Shown: piece after piece, positions 8,068-15,659 of the stretch | How positions within the stretch are numbered: the first letter of the stretch is position 1 | How the letters are laid out: each line of letters opens with the position of its first letter | Assembly (NCBI GenBank): GCA_039800205.1 | Contig: JBDLRB010000206.1 | Span: 1-41,048 of the forward strand | DNA length: 41,048 nucleotides | Origin: SYIM01 sp039800205 | GTDB lineage: Bacteria; Pseudomonadota; Gammaproteobacteria; Burkholderiales; Burkholderiaceae_E | Direction of reading: 5' to 3' | Notes under the pieces: generated by a model | Databases searched by the model: none | What the model was told of the DNA's origin: nothing | The model's input: the letters and a program-made list of their open reading frames with translations, nothing else | Translations under genes and position numbers: made by a program

Positions 8068-9093
8068 ATGCTCCGAATCGCCCGTGCCAACCTGTCCCAG
8101 AACGCCGCATTTGCGGACACCCTTTCCAGCCACCCCGGGCTGCACCTTGAGACGTTTGATCGAATGGTGCCCGATGCAGCCTGGCGCGCCCTGGAATCCG
8201 CACACGTTTACCAGATCACGTCCGCGCGAGATGAACTCCCCGGCGAACTTCACGCCCGACATGATCTCTTGCAGCGATGCCCTTCGCTGATCTGCGTCTC
8301 GACGGGCGGTGCCGGCTTCGATACGGTCGACGTCGACGCCTGTACCGAGGCGGGTGTGCTGGTCCTCAACCAGTCCGGAGCCAACGCGCAGTCGGTCGCC
8401 GAGGCTGTGATCGGATTCATGATCGACCTGACGCACCGGCTGTCGCTGTGCGATCGCCGGATGCGACGCGAGCGCAACTTCGAACGGGACGACTTCATGG
8501 GCGAGGAGATCACCGGGGCGACACTCGGGATCGTCGGTCTGGGCAATATCGGGCGGCGGGTGGCGAAGCTCGCCTCGATTTTCGAAATGAAGGTGCTCGC
8601 CTTTGACCCACTGCTGGACGCCGAAACGATCCGGGCACGCGGCGCGGAACCCGTCGGATTCGAGGAATTGCTCGCCCGCTCGAACATTGTGACCGTGCAC
8701 TGCCCCCGCGACTCGAGCACCCTCCGGATGTTCGAGCGAAACGCGTTTTACGCGATGCGGCCCGGTGCGTACTTCATCAACACCGCACGTGGCGGTATTC
8801 ATGATCAACAGGCTCTGCTGGACGCCCTTGAGGACGGACAGATCGCCGGCGCCGCACTTGATGTCTGGGACATCGAACCGCCCGCCCTCGATGATCCCTT
8901 GCTGCACCACCCTCGCGTGGTCGGCACGTACCACTGTGCGGGGGTCACTACCGCCTCAAGGCGACGCATGGCGCAGTGGGCGGCGGATCAACTGGTCGGC
9001 TGGCTTGTGCGCGGCGAGAGGCCGACGCGCATGATCAATCCCGCGGTCTGGCCCCGGGTCAACGAACGGCTCTTGGCACTCAAGGCCGGTTGA
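8068..9093 (+). CDS. D-2-hydroxyacid dehydrogenase, NAD-dependent type
   Basis: Protein of 341 residues of the D-isomer-specific 2-hydroxyacid dehydrogenase family (phosphoglycerate, glyoxylate and hydroxypyruvate reductase relatives). The Rossmann dinucleotide motif GLGNIGRR is at 157-164, followed at the end of the next strand by Asp180 (VLAFDP), which favours NAD over NADP. Catalytic residues are Arg241 (NTARGG), Glu270 (WDIEPP) and His289 in TYHCAG, replacing the usual TPH with the histidine kept. The C terminus lacks ACT or regulatory domains. An AGGAAGG ribosome site precedes the ATG. It is divergent from the dioxygenase operon with 116 bases between them; within it is a small dyad GGAAT-N6-ATTCC (8019-8034). 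It may oxidise or reduce a 2-oxo/2-hydroxy acid of the same pathway. Confidence 0.92.
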   Translation: MLRIARANLSQNAAFADTLSSHPGLHLETFDRMVPDAAWRALESAHVYQITSARDELPGELHARHDLLQRCPSLICVSTGGAGFDTVDVDACTEAGVLVLNQSGANAQSVAEAVIGFMIDLTHRLSLCDRRMRRERNFERDDFMGEEITGATLGIVGLGNIGRRVAKLASIFEMKVLAFDPLLDAETIRARGAEPVGFEELLARSNIVTVHCPRDSSTLRMFERNAFYAMRPGAYFINTARGGIHDQQALLDALEDGQIAGAALDVWDIEPPALDDPLLHHPRVVGTYHCAGVTTASRRRMAQWAADQLVGWLVRGERPTRMINPAVWPRVNERLLALKAG

Positions 9094-9116
9094 GCCCGAA
9101 GATGCGGCCCCTGGCG

Positions 9117-9144
9117 CCCGACCCCTGAGCAGCGCGGGGTCGGG
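9117..9144. terminator. GC-rich hairpin between convergent genes
   Basis: CCCGACCCC (9117-9125) and GGGGTCGGG (9136-9144) form a perfect 9-bp stem with a ten-base loop, between the dehydrogenase stop (9093) and the stop of the convergent Bug gene (9166). There is no T-run. It probably serves as a terminator for one or both genes. Confidence 0.5.
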
Positions 9145-9165
9145 GCGGCGACTCCGTCAGTTCAC

Positions 9166-10179
9166 TCAGTCCGCCTTGGCGCCCGACGCCTTGACGACGG
9201 CCCCCCAGCTGACGATTTCCTTCTGGAAAAAGTCGGCAAAGGCTTGGGCCGTGCCGTGCATTGCAGTGGCATTCATCGTCTTCAAGCGGGCCTTCATTTC
9301 CGCACCCTCCATCGCCTCGTTGACTGTGACATTGATCTTGTTGACCACAGCCGCAGGCATCTTCGCAGGGCCCATCAGACCCCACCAGACGGAGACCTTG
9401 AAATCAGGATAACCGAGTTCGACGAAGGTGGGCGTGTCGGGCAGCGCAGGATGGCGCTGTGCACTCGCCACGGCGAAAACCCGCATCTTGCCGGAACGAA
9501 TGTGAGGGAGCGACTGCGAGAGGTTGGAGAACATCAGGTTGATCTGCCCGCCCATCAGATCATTCATCGATGCCGCACCGCCCTTATAGGGAATGTGGGT
9601 CATCTTGATGCCTGCGGCCGCCTTGAGCATTTCGGCGGACAGATGCTCGGTCGTCCCCGCGCCGCCCGAACCAAAGTTCAGGCTGCCGTTTCGGGTCCGT
9701 GCATCCGCCATGAATTCCTTGAAATTATTGCCCGGCGTCGCGGGACCAGCGAGCATCGCAGTGGGAACACCTGCAATCAGGGCTACTTGCGTGTAATCGG
9801 TCGCCGGCTTGAAGGGCAATTTGCTGTAGAGGGTGGCATTGACGGCATTACCCGGCGAGGCCATCAGCAAGGTGTAACCGTCCGGCGCGGACTTCACGAC
9901 GTGGTCAGCGGCAATATTGCCCCCCGCGCCCGTTCGATTTTCGACGACCACCGGTTGGCCCAGACGCTTGGCCATCTCCTGGCCAATCGCGCGGGCGATC
10001 ATGTCGACCGAACCCCCTGCACCGAATGGGACGACGATCCGAATCGGCTTTTCGGGCCAGTTCTGCGCCTGGGCGGCCAGCGGGAGGCCCGCGGCCAGCG
10101 CCCACACAGCCGCCGTGCCCAGCGTCAAGCCCAGTCCATCTCGCCGTGTCCGGCCGGTGAATGCCGTATTTTTCTTCAT
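9166..10179 (-). CDS. Bug-type periplasmic solute receptor 2
   Basis: Receptor of 337 residues. The signal peptide is long (about residues 1-38) and ends in ..LPLAAQAQ before NWPEKPIRIVVPFGAGGSVD. The second-loop block PVVVENRTGAGGN and SAPDGYT follow at the normal spacing, and the WWGLMGPAKMPAAVV block lies near the C-terminal hinge. The ATG at 10179 overlaps the stop of the racemase-like gene by four bases (ATGA), and GGGAGG sits before it inside that gene, so the two products are translationally coupled. This tight coupling suggests that the ligand and the racemase-like substrate are related. No cognate membrane subunits are adjacent. Confidence 0.92.
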   Translation of the reverse strand: MKKNTAFTGRTRRDGLGLTLGTAAVWALAAGLPLAAQAQNWPEKPIRIVVPFGAGGSVDMIARAIGQEMAKRLGQPVVVENRTGAGGNIAADHVVKSAPDGYTLLMASPGNAVNATLYSKLPFKPATDYTQVALIAGVPTAMLAGPATPGNNFKEFMADARTRNGSLNFGSGGAGTTEHLSAEMLKAAAGIKMTHIPYKGGAASMNDLMGGQINLMFSNLSQSLPHIRSGKMRVFAVASAQRHPALPDTPTFVELGYPDFKVSVWWGLMGPAKMPAAVVNKINVTVNEAMEGAEMKARLKTMNATAMHGTAQAFADFFQKEIVSWGAVVKASGAKAD

Positions 10180-10994
10180 GATTGAATCCTCCCTGGTGGT
10201 TGTGGATACACATCGCCGTAATAGGCACGAATTTCGTCCATCTGTACCGGTGGAGGCGGGGCGTACATACAGCGCTTGCTGGTCCAGTTGCCCTTCATCA
10301 GGGCGCGCGTACGGACCGCCGCCTCGCCGCTCTTGACCAACGCGTACACACCGTTGAGGATCGGCACGGTCTGGTCGACTTCGAAGATTTCTTCCTCGGC
10401 GAGCAAAGTCATCAATACGCCCACCGCGGGGATCACCACCTCGGCCCCGGCCTGGCTGCAGCGCCGGGCGGCCGAGAGGAATTCATCACGTAATCGCGCC
10501 CGAACCTCGGGATCGGAAAAACCCGTATCGAGGTCGACCAGGCGTTCAACGGTCATGCGCTCGACCGAATGCAGTCGATCGCGCAATCCATACCGACCGA
10601 CGTTCTCGACGATCTTCGGCGCATGCTTGGCGTTGCCTGTGACCAGGGCAAAATTTGCACCCATCATGCAGGCGAGCAGCGACGAGGTCTCACACAAACC
10701 CAGCACCGGAATCGAGGTCAGTTCGCGCGCCTCCCTCAATCCTGGATCGCCAATGTTGCCGATCAGAAAGGCGTCGAAGCCCTCGCGGGTTGCACGCTGA
10801 ACGTTGTCGAGGACCTCCTGGGTCTCGATGAACTCGAGGTACCGGTACTGGTCGCCTACGCCGCCGCGCACGGTGATGCCGTGCACCTCGATCTCGGTCC
10901 CGGGGTCGCAAGCGCGCTGCAACACCTGACGCAGTCGAGCGTTGTAACCGGGCCAGGCCTCGGGCCGGGTCATGCTCTGATACCACAGCTTCAT
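10176..10994 (-). CDS. Asp/Glu/hydantoin-racemase-fold protein lacking both catalytic cysteines
   Basis: Protein of 272 residues of the Asp/Glu racemase superfamily, hydantoin-racemase branch. The branch block is seen as IGNIGDPGLREARELTSIPVLGLCETS (about residues 78-104) and the second half-site as AEVVIPAVGV (185-193). In characterised racemases one cysteine lies in each of these loops (CxDPGL-like and GCAG-like); here Asn80/Gly82 and Pro189/Ala190 occupy those places. Cys101 is present but lies after the first loop. The true start is the ATG at 10994 with GGAGGA upstream; the frame is open far beyond it but the earlier part is the shadow of the divergent gene. It may be an isomerase or decarboxylase using other residues (arylmalonate-decarboxylase-like relatives need only one cysteine), or a binding protein. 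Confidence 0.78.
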   Translation of the reverse strand: MKLWYQSMTRPEAWPGYNARLRQVLQRACDPGTEIEVHGITVRGGVGDQYRYLEFIETQEVLDNVQRATREGFDAFLIGNIGDPGLREARELTSIPVLGLCETSSLLACMMGANFALVTGNAKHAPKIVENVGRYGLRDRLHSVERMTVERLVDLDTGFSDPEVRARLRDEFLSAARRCSQAGAEVVIPAVGVLMTLLAEEEIFEVDQTVPILNGVYALVKSGEAAVRTRALMKGNWTSKRCMYAPPPPVQMDEIRAYYGDVYPQPPGRIQS

Positions 10995-11171
10995 TGCGCG
11001 ATGCTCCTCCGGATGGCGGCAAACCCCGATGATCTGAACCGCCGGCAGCCCTCTCGGGGGCTTTGTGTTGGGCAAGTCGGTTAATGTACCCTCAATCCCC
11101 GCGCGACCCAAGACCCCGTGCGACGATGGGCCGCGCGACCCCGACCACAGTCTCACGAAGGGCAGACAGAC

Positions 11172-12857
11172 ATGATCGCAGCCGACCGCCTTCGCCGTGG
11201 CTACATCAAGGTGGAGGGCCGCCACGTTCACTATCGTGCGGCCGGCACCGGAGACCCGGTCATCCTGATCCATCAATCGCCCACCTCGGCCCGCACACTG
11301 GATGCTCAGACGCTGGGGTTCGCACAGGCGGGCTTTCAAGCCATCGCGCTCGATATCCCGGGGCTTGGACGATCCGATCCGCTCGGCCTGCCCCAACCCG
11401 AGATCGGCGATCAGGCGCTCGCGCTGGGGCGAGCGCTCGAGGTCTTGCGACTGCCCCGCGTGGCACTCTACGGTTCTCATACCGGTGCATTGATCTGCTG
11501 TGACTTTGCGCGACGGGCCCCCGAGCGCGTGAGCTGCGTGCTGATCGACGGCTACCCGATCTACACCCAAGGCGAATCCGAGAGACGCGTCGCCACGTAT
11601 TTCCCCCCCTTCGATCTCCGCTGGGATGGCGGCCATCTGCTGTGGCTCTGGTCGCGCCTGCGTGAACAGTATCTGTTCTGGCCCTGGAACGTACCGGGCG
11701 AGAGCACCTCGGCCCGCTGCGACATCCCCGACGCAGCCACGCTGACGGATGGCGTGGTCGACATGCTGCGCGTCGGCAATGGCTATCGGCTGCCGTACGC
11801 AGCCGCTTTCCGCTGCGCGGCGGCTCAGCTGATCGCCGACATTCGTGTGCCCACCTACCACCTGGCGGCGCCGGACGACTCGCTCACCCAGGCCTTGGGT
11901 CTGCTCGAGGGCATGTCGGACGCCAACCAGGTCGTGCCGGTCAGTGCCGAACTGAATGCTCGCGTCGCCGATGAGGTCGCCCTGCTGAATCGGCATCGGG
12001 CCGGCACGGTCCAAGCCGATTTCGGGCGGGTCCGTTGCCCTCCGAGCGCTGAAGCGCGAATTGACCGGGACTATGTAGAGACCGCATCCGGGCAGTTGGG
12101 GCTGCGCAGCGCAGGACAGGCGGCGTCGGGCCGGCCGCTACTGATCCTGCCGCCGACGCCGGGTTCCGCGCGTCAACTCGAAGCGGAGATCATCGCGTTC
12201 GGGCGTCGCCGACCGGTCGTGGCCCTCGATGTGCCCGGTTGCGGCGATTCAGGGGAGGGGTTCGAGCCCGAACAGATCGCCTCGATGGCGGGCCTCACTG
12301 AGGCCCTTGTCGCCGCGGCACGGCACTTGGGCCTGTCCGACTATGATGTGTACGGGCTCGGGGGCGGTGCCAATCTGGCGCTGCATCTTGCGCAGGCTGA
12401 TCCCGGTGTGCGCAGGGTGGCCATTCAATCACCGGTTGTGCTCCCATCCGCCGATCCCGAGCGACTGCAACGCCATGCGCCCGTGGTCGACGCCCGACCC
12501 GACGGTACCCACCTGCTTGCGTTCTGGCACCAGCAGCGTAACCGGCACCTGTTCAGGCCCTGGTTCGATGAGCGCCTGGCGGCCCGTCGAAACAACGTGC
12601 CGGGGTTGGCCGTTGATCGCCTGAATGACGAAGTGCTGGCCATGCTCGAATCGTGGCGGACCTGGCATCAGGTGTGGCGGACCATACTGTCCGATCAACC
12701 GGAGGCGGCCCTCGCTTCGGCCGGTTCCCGCCTTCGCCGCTTTGAATGGCATCGCGACGAGTGGGCCGGATGTGGGCCCCGAAGCGCCGAGACCATCGAC
12801 CTGGGCGAGGCCCTCTGGGATCGGGTAGAGCGAATCGCACGCGCGCTAGCCGACTGA
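11172..12857 (+). CDS. Tandem two-domain alpha/beta-hydrolase-fold protein without serine nucleophiles
   Basis: Protein of 561 residues made of two alpha/beta-hydrolase domains, about 10-290 and 305-560. Internal duplication is clear: LIHQSPTSARTLDAQ with DIPGLGRSD (33-69) resembles LILPPTPGSARQLEAE with DVPGCGDSG (324-361), and HLLWLWSRLREQYLFWPW (155-172) resembles HLLAFWHQQRNRHLFRPW (447-464). At the nucleophile elbow, where GxSxG is expected, domain one has GSHTG (101-105, histidine in the centre) and domain two has GLGGG (395-399, glycine in the centre). It therefore probably is not a normal serine hydrolase. There is no signal peptide. The ATG at 11172 is preferred to an upstream in-frame ATG because the domain homology begins just after it. 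It is divergent from the racemase-like gene, and its 3' end overlaps the next gene by 12 bases, tail to tail. Confidence 0.85.
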   Translation: MIAADRLRRGYIKVEGRHVHYRAAGTGDPVILIHQSPTSARTLDAQTLGFAQAGFQAIALDIPGLGRSDPLGLPQPEIGDQALALGRALEVLRLPRVALYGSHTGALICCDFARRAPERVSCVLIDGYPIYTQGESERRVATYFPPFDLRWDGGHLLWLWSRLREQYLFWPWNVPGESTSARCDIPDAATLTDGVVDMLRVGNGYRLPYAAAFRCAAAQLIADIRVPTYHLAAPDDSLTQALGLLEGMSDANQVVPVSAELNARVADEVALLNRHRAGTVQADFGRVRCPPSAEARIDRDYVETASGQLGLRSAGQAASGRPLLILPPTPGSARQLEAEIIAFGRRRPVVALDVPGCGDSGEGFEPEQIASMAGLTEALVAAARHLGLSDYDVYGLGGGANLALHLAQADPGVRRVAIQSPVVLPSADPERLQRHAPVVDARPDGTHLLAFWHQQRNRHLFRPWFDERLAARRNNVPGLAVDRLNDEVLAMLESWRTWHQVWRTILSDQPEAALASAGSRLRRFEWHRDEWAGCGPRSAETIDLGEALWDRVERIARALAD

Positions 12858-13625
12858 ACCGTTCGCCCGGGCGGCCGCTCTGCGATCGATCGCCGTCAGG
12901 ACGACGGCATACGCGAGCGCGCAGGCGATCCCGATCGTGTAGCCCAGCCACTTGCTGGTCCAGGTCAAGGCGATCGCGGTCGCCAGTGTGAAAAAAGCGA
13001 CGCCCAGCATGCCGCGCGCGAAACCGCGCAGCAAGGCACGCGCTGCCTGCCCACCGTAGAGCGCCTGAGTGAAGGCAGGGAGAATCGATCCGTTAATCGG
13101 GAAGGTCAGCAGCATGGCACTGACCATCGCCGGCGTGCGATCGGCGAGCAATACCACCGCAGCCGCCATGGAGAGCGCTGCGATGATTCGAACGACGAAT
13201 TCGCTGGCCGGAATGGCCACCCGCCCCCGCACGCCCTCGCCGGGTTTCATCCAGCGTGATGACAACGCAACGATCGAGAGCGACACGGCCATCATGAGCC
13301 CAAGGGGCATCACGGACGCAAACGCACTCGCCGCCGCAAAGCCTGCGCAGCCAAGGAGCGCACTCTGCCACCAGCTGCAGCGCAGCGCCGTCCACGAGGC
13401 AATCATCACGTAGGCCACGCACGCCGCCTGGTTCGCCACCGTGGCCCAGAGAATCTCGGCCACACGCTCGGCCTCGAGGTCCATCAACAGAATGCCCACA
13501 AGCGGCGCGAGGATCATCGGGAAGCCCGCCACGATTCCGCCCACCCTGTGACCAAAGCGCCGAGACACAGCGGTCGCGACCAGCAGGCTGAACGCGACCA
13601 GCGACAACTTTGCAATCAGGATCAT
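12846..13625 (-). CDS. Unknown integral membrane protein, coupled to LysR gene
   Basis: Protein of 259 residues with about seven or eight hydrophobic helices and short loops; I do not recognise a family. Features worth noting are AVSRRFGHRVGGIVAGFPMILAP near the N terminus (helix one followed by a basic turn and a proline-bearing second helix), the short basic loop WMKPGEGVRGR near residue 125 and ADRTPAMVSAMLLTFPING near residue 175. Its ATG overlaps the stop of the LysR gene (TGATG at 13627-13623), so both are made from one transcript. A transporter or exporter controlled by that regulator is plausible, but nothing in the sequence proves transport. Confidence 0.75.
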   Translation of the reverse strand: MILIAKLSLVAFSLLVATAVSRRFGHRVGGIVAGFPMILAPLVGILLMDLEAERVAEILWATVANQAACVAYVMIASWTALRCSWWQSALLGCAGFAAASAFASVMPLGLMMAVSLSIVALSSRWMKPGEGVRGRVAIPASEFVVRIIAALSMAAAVVLLADRTPAMVSAMLLTFPINGSILPAFTQALYGGQAARALLRGFARGMLGVAFFTLATAIALTWTSKWLGYTIGIACALAYAVVLTAIDRRAAARANGSVG

Positions 13626-14533
13626 CAGGAAACTCCGCGCGCCGTGTGCGATCGAATCCAGGCTCGGAAGGCGCGGATCAACTCAGCCGCGGCAGGATGG
13701 GGGGTCGAGTGCGCCAACATCGTGAGCCCCTGCCGGGGCTGGGGAATGCGCTCGACGATCCGGACCCTCATCAAGTCATAGGCACTCGAATCCAGCATGG
13801 TCTCTGGAAGCAAACCAATCATGTCGGATTGCCCAATCAGAGCCATCATCGTTATGAAGGACTCGCAGCTCGCGACCGGTCGCGGCGCGGCCAGTCCATT
13901 CACGGCAAACAACTGATTGACCAGACGCCCCGGACCATCGTCGCTGCCCGCAACCACCCAGCGGGCACTGCCCAGTGCTTCAAGCGAGGTGGCACGTACA
14001 AGCGGGTGGCCTTTACGTACCGTGACGATCATGCGACTGGAGAACAGTCGTTCAAAGCTCAAATCGGACGGACGGTTGCGGTCGGGGATCGGTCCGAAGT
14101 ACGCATCGAGCGCCCCCTCGCGGAGGCGGTTCCAGATCGACGGATAGAGCCCGTCGATCACCATCGGGTGAACCTCGGGGTGCCGGGCAGTAAAGGCGTC
14201 GAGAAAGGCAGGAAGGTAGCGAATGGCGAAGAGCGGCGACACACCGAGACGGACATCTCCCGAAAGCGCTTCGTCAGGCGGGTGAAAGGTCTGTCGAATG
14301 GACGCGATCTCGTGCTCGATCAAGCGCGCCTTCGCCAGGAGGGTACGCCCCGACGCGGTAACCGAGACGCCACGGACCGAGCGCTCGAGCAGCCGCACCC
14401 CCAATTCCTGCTCGAGCAAGGTCAGACTGCGCGAGACTGAAGGCTGCGACAGTCCCATGGCGGCCGCCGCTTGTCGGATGCTGCCGGCGCGCGAGATCTC
14501 AAGGAACGCATGGAGCTGCTGCAGTTTGATCAT
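13625..14533 (-). CDS. LysR-type transcriptional regulator 1
   Basis: Regulator of 302 residues. The winged helix-turn-helix is at residues 1-65 (LQQLHAFLEISRAGS, then SIRQAAAAMGLSQPSVSRSL as recognition region and LGVRLLERSVRG as wing), followed by the linker helix and a periplasmic-binding-protein-like effector domain from about residue 90. It lies divergent from the extradiol-dioxygenase operon, with the dyad at 14568-14582 in between, which is the classical arrangement for a LysR protein that senses a pathway compound and activates the divergent operon. It is the first gene of a coupled pair with the unknown membrane protein. The coinducer is not predictable from sequence; an aromatic acid would fit the neighbouring genes. 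Confidence 0.93.
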   Translation of the reverse strand: MIKLQQLHAFLEISRAGSIRQAAAAMGLSQPSVSRSLTLLEQELGVRLLERSVRGVSVTASGRTLLAKARLIEHEIASIRQTFHPPDEALSGDVRLGVSPLFAIRYLPAFLDAFTARHPEVHPMVIDGLYPSIWNRLREGALDAYFGPIPDRNRPSDLSFERLFSSRMIVTVRKGHPLVRATSLEALGSARWVVAGSDDGPGRLVNQLFAVNGLAAPRPVASCESFITMMALIGQSDMIGLLPETMLDSSAYDLMRVRIVERIPQPRQGLTMLAHSTPHPAAAELIRAFRAWIRSHTARGVS

Positions 14534-14567
14534 CTGACTCGGAGTCTTTCACCGAACATTCTCAGTG

Positions 14568-14582
14568 ATAGACAAATTCTAT
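14568..14582. promoter_or_regulatory. LysR-type T-N11-A dyad
   Basis: ATAGA-CAAAT-TCTAT is a perfect inverted repeat with a five-base centre and contains T-N11-A (14569-14581), the binding form of LysR regulators. It lies 35 bases upstream of the lysR start and about 75 bases upstream of the dioxygenase ATG. A second small symmetric element, CAAATTTG (14592-14599), follows and might be the activation half of the site. Confidence 0.6.
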
Positions 14583-14657
14583 ACCCCAATCCAAATTTGA
14601 GGACTGTGCATCGGCCCATCGGAATCTGACAATCCAGCATCTGAAGGAGCCGACTCG

Positions 14658-15611
14658 ATGAGCACCCGCCTGATCTGCATGTCGCACAGCCCGCTGATGC
14701 AGGTGAAAGACCTCCGCCCCCGCGAGCGGGATGCCGAGCGACGGTTTTACGAGACACTGCGCAGCTACCGGGCTCGACTGAAGGCTGCGCCTCCAGAGGT
14801 CGTCGTGATCTTTGCGCCGGATCATTTCAACGGCTTCTTCTTCGATCTGATGCCCTCCTTCTGCATCGGGACCGAGGCGCAGTCAACAGAAGACTGGGGC
14901 TTGCCCAAGGACGAGCTGAAGGTGGACACTGAGCGGGCAGAGGCCTGCGTGCGGTCGCTCCACCAAAAGGGGTTTGATGTCGCGATCTCGCGGCGAATGA
15001 AGGTCGATCACGGGATCACGATTCCACTGCTGAAACTCTTTGGCAAGGTTCGTGGACCCAAGGTCGTCCCCATCTTCGTCAACTGCGCCGGCGACCCGCG
15101 CCCCACCTTCAGGCGAGTCCGACGATTCGGCGCTGAAGTCGGTCGGTTTTTCGCCGCCCAGCAAGCCAATGTCCTGTTTATCGGCTCAGGCGGCCTGTCC
15201 CACGATCCCCCCACCCCACGCCCTGGTGCGCCGCGCGAGGTGCTGCAACGCCTGATCGACCGTCACACCCCTGACGAAGCCGAATACCGTCGTCGCGAGA
15301 ACCGCGTGATCGCCAACGCCCGAGAACTCGCCGCCGGCGTCGGGCCACTGCTCGCCCCGGACAGGCACTGGGACACCCGCTTTATCGACCGGATGCTCGA
15401 AGGAAAGCTCGAGCAATGCGATCGCTACACGGATTCGGCTGTGGATCGGGAAGCAGGCTTTGGCGGGCACGAGGCACGGGTCTGGCTGGCCGCATTCGCT
15501 GCCATGCGTGCAAGCAGTCCTGCACCCGCCACCCTTGATTTTTATCGGGTGATCCCCGAATGGATCACCGGTATGGCCGTTGCACAAGCCAACCTCGACG
15601 CTGAAGCGTGA
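14658..15611 (+). CDS. Class III extradiol dioxygenase, MhpB-like
   Basis: Protein of 317 residues of the LigB/MhpB superfamily; MhpB (314 residues) cleaves 2,3-dihydroxyphenylpropionate next to the diol, using Fe(II). Strongly conserved blocks are CMSHSPL with His10, FAPDHFNGFFFDLMPSFCIG with His56 (50-71), KVDHGITIPL with His118 (a catalytic acid/base position in MhpB), FIGSGGLSHDPP with His182, and RVIPEWITG with Glu301, the probable iron ligand. The match across the whole length is to the MhpB branch rather than LigAB or gallate dioxygenases. AAGGAG precedes the ATG by eight bases. It is the first gene of a six-gene operon, so ring opening of a catechol is expected to be central to that pathway. 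The side chain of its real substrate may differ from phenylpropionate. Confidence 0.92.
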   Translation: MSTRLICMSHSPLMQVKDLRPRERDAERRFYETLRSYRARLKAAPPEVVVIFAPDHFNGFFFDLMPSFCIGTEAQSTEDWGLPKDELKVDTERAEACVRSLHQKGFDVAISRRMKVDHGITIPLLKLFGKVRGPKVVPIFVNCAGDPRPTFRRVRRFGAEVGRFFAAQQANVLFIGSGGLSHDPPTPRPGAPREVLQRLIDRHTPDEAEYRRRENRVIANARELAAGVGPLLAPDRHWDTRFIDRMLEGKLEQCDRYTDSAVDREAGFGGHEARVWLAAFAAMRASSPAPATLDFYRVIPEWITGMAVAQANLDAEA

Positions 15612-15659
15612 AGGGTTGCGGTCCCAGGACTTATTCAAAAAAACCAACGAGGAGACATC

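Noticed and set aside
7681..8934. 417-codon minus-strand frame
   Set aside because: Shadow of the D-2-hydroxyacid dehydrogenase, whose Rossmann and catalytic motifs are all present on the plus strand.
10994..12014. Long open minus-strand frame upstream of the racemase-like start
   Set aside because: It lies antisense to the conserved tandem hydrolase gene and contains no recognisable domain; the family start with a good ribosome site is at 10994.
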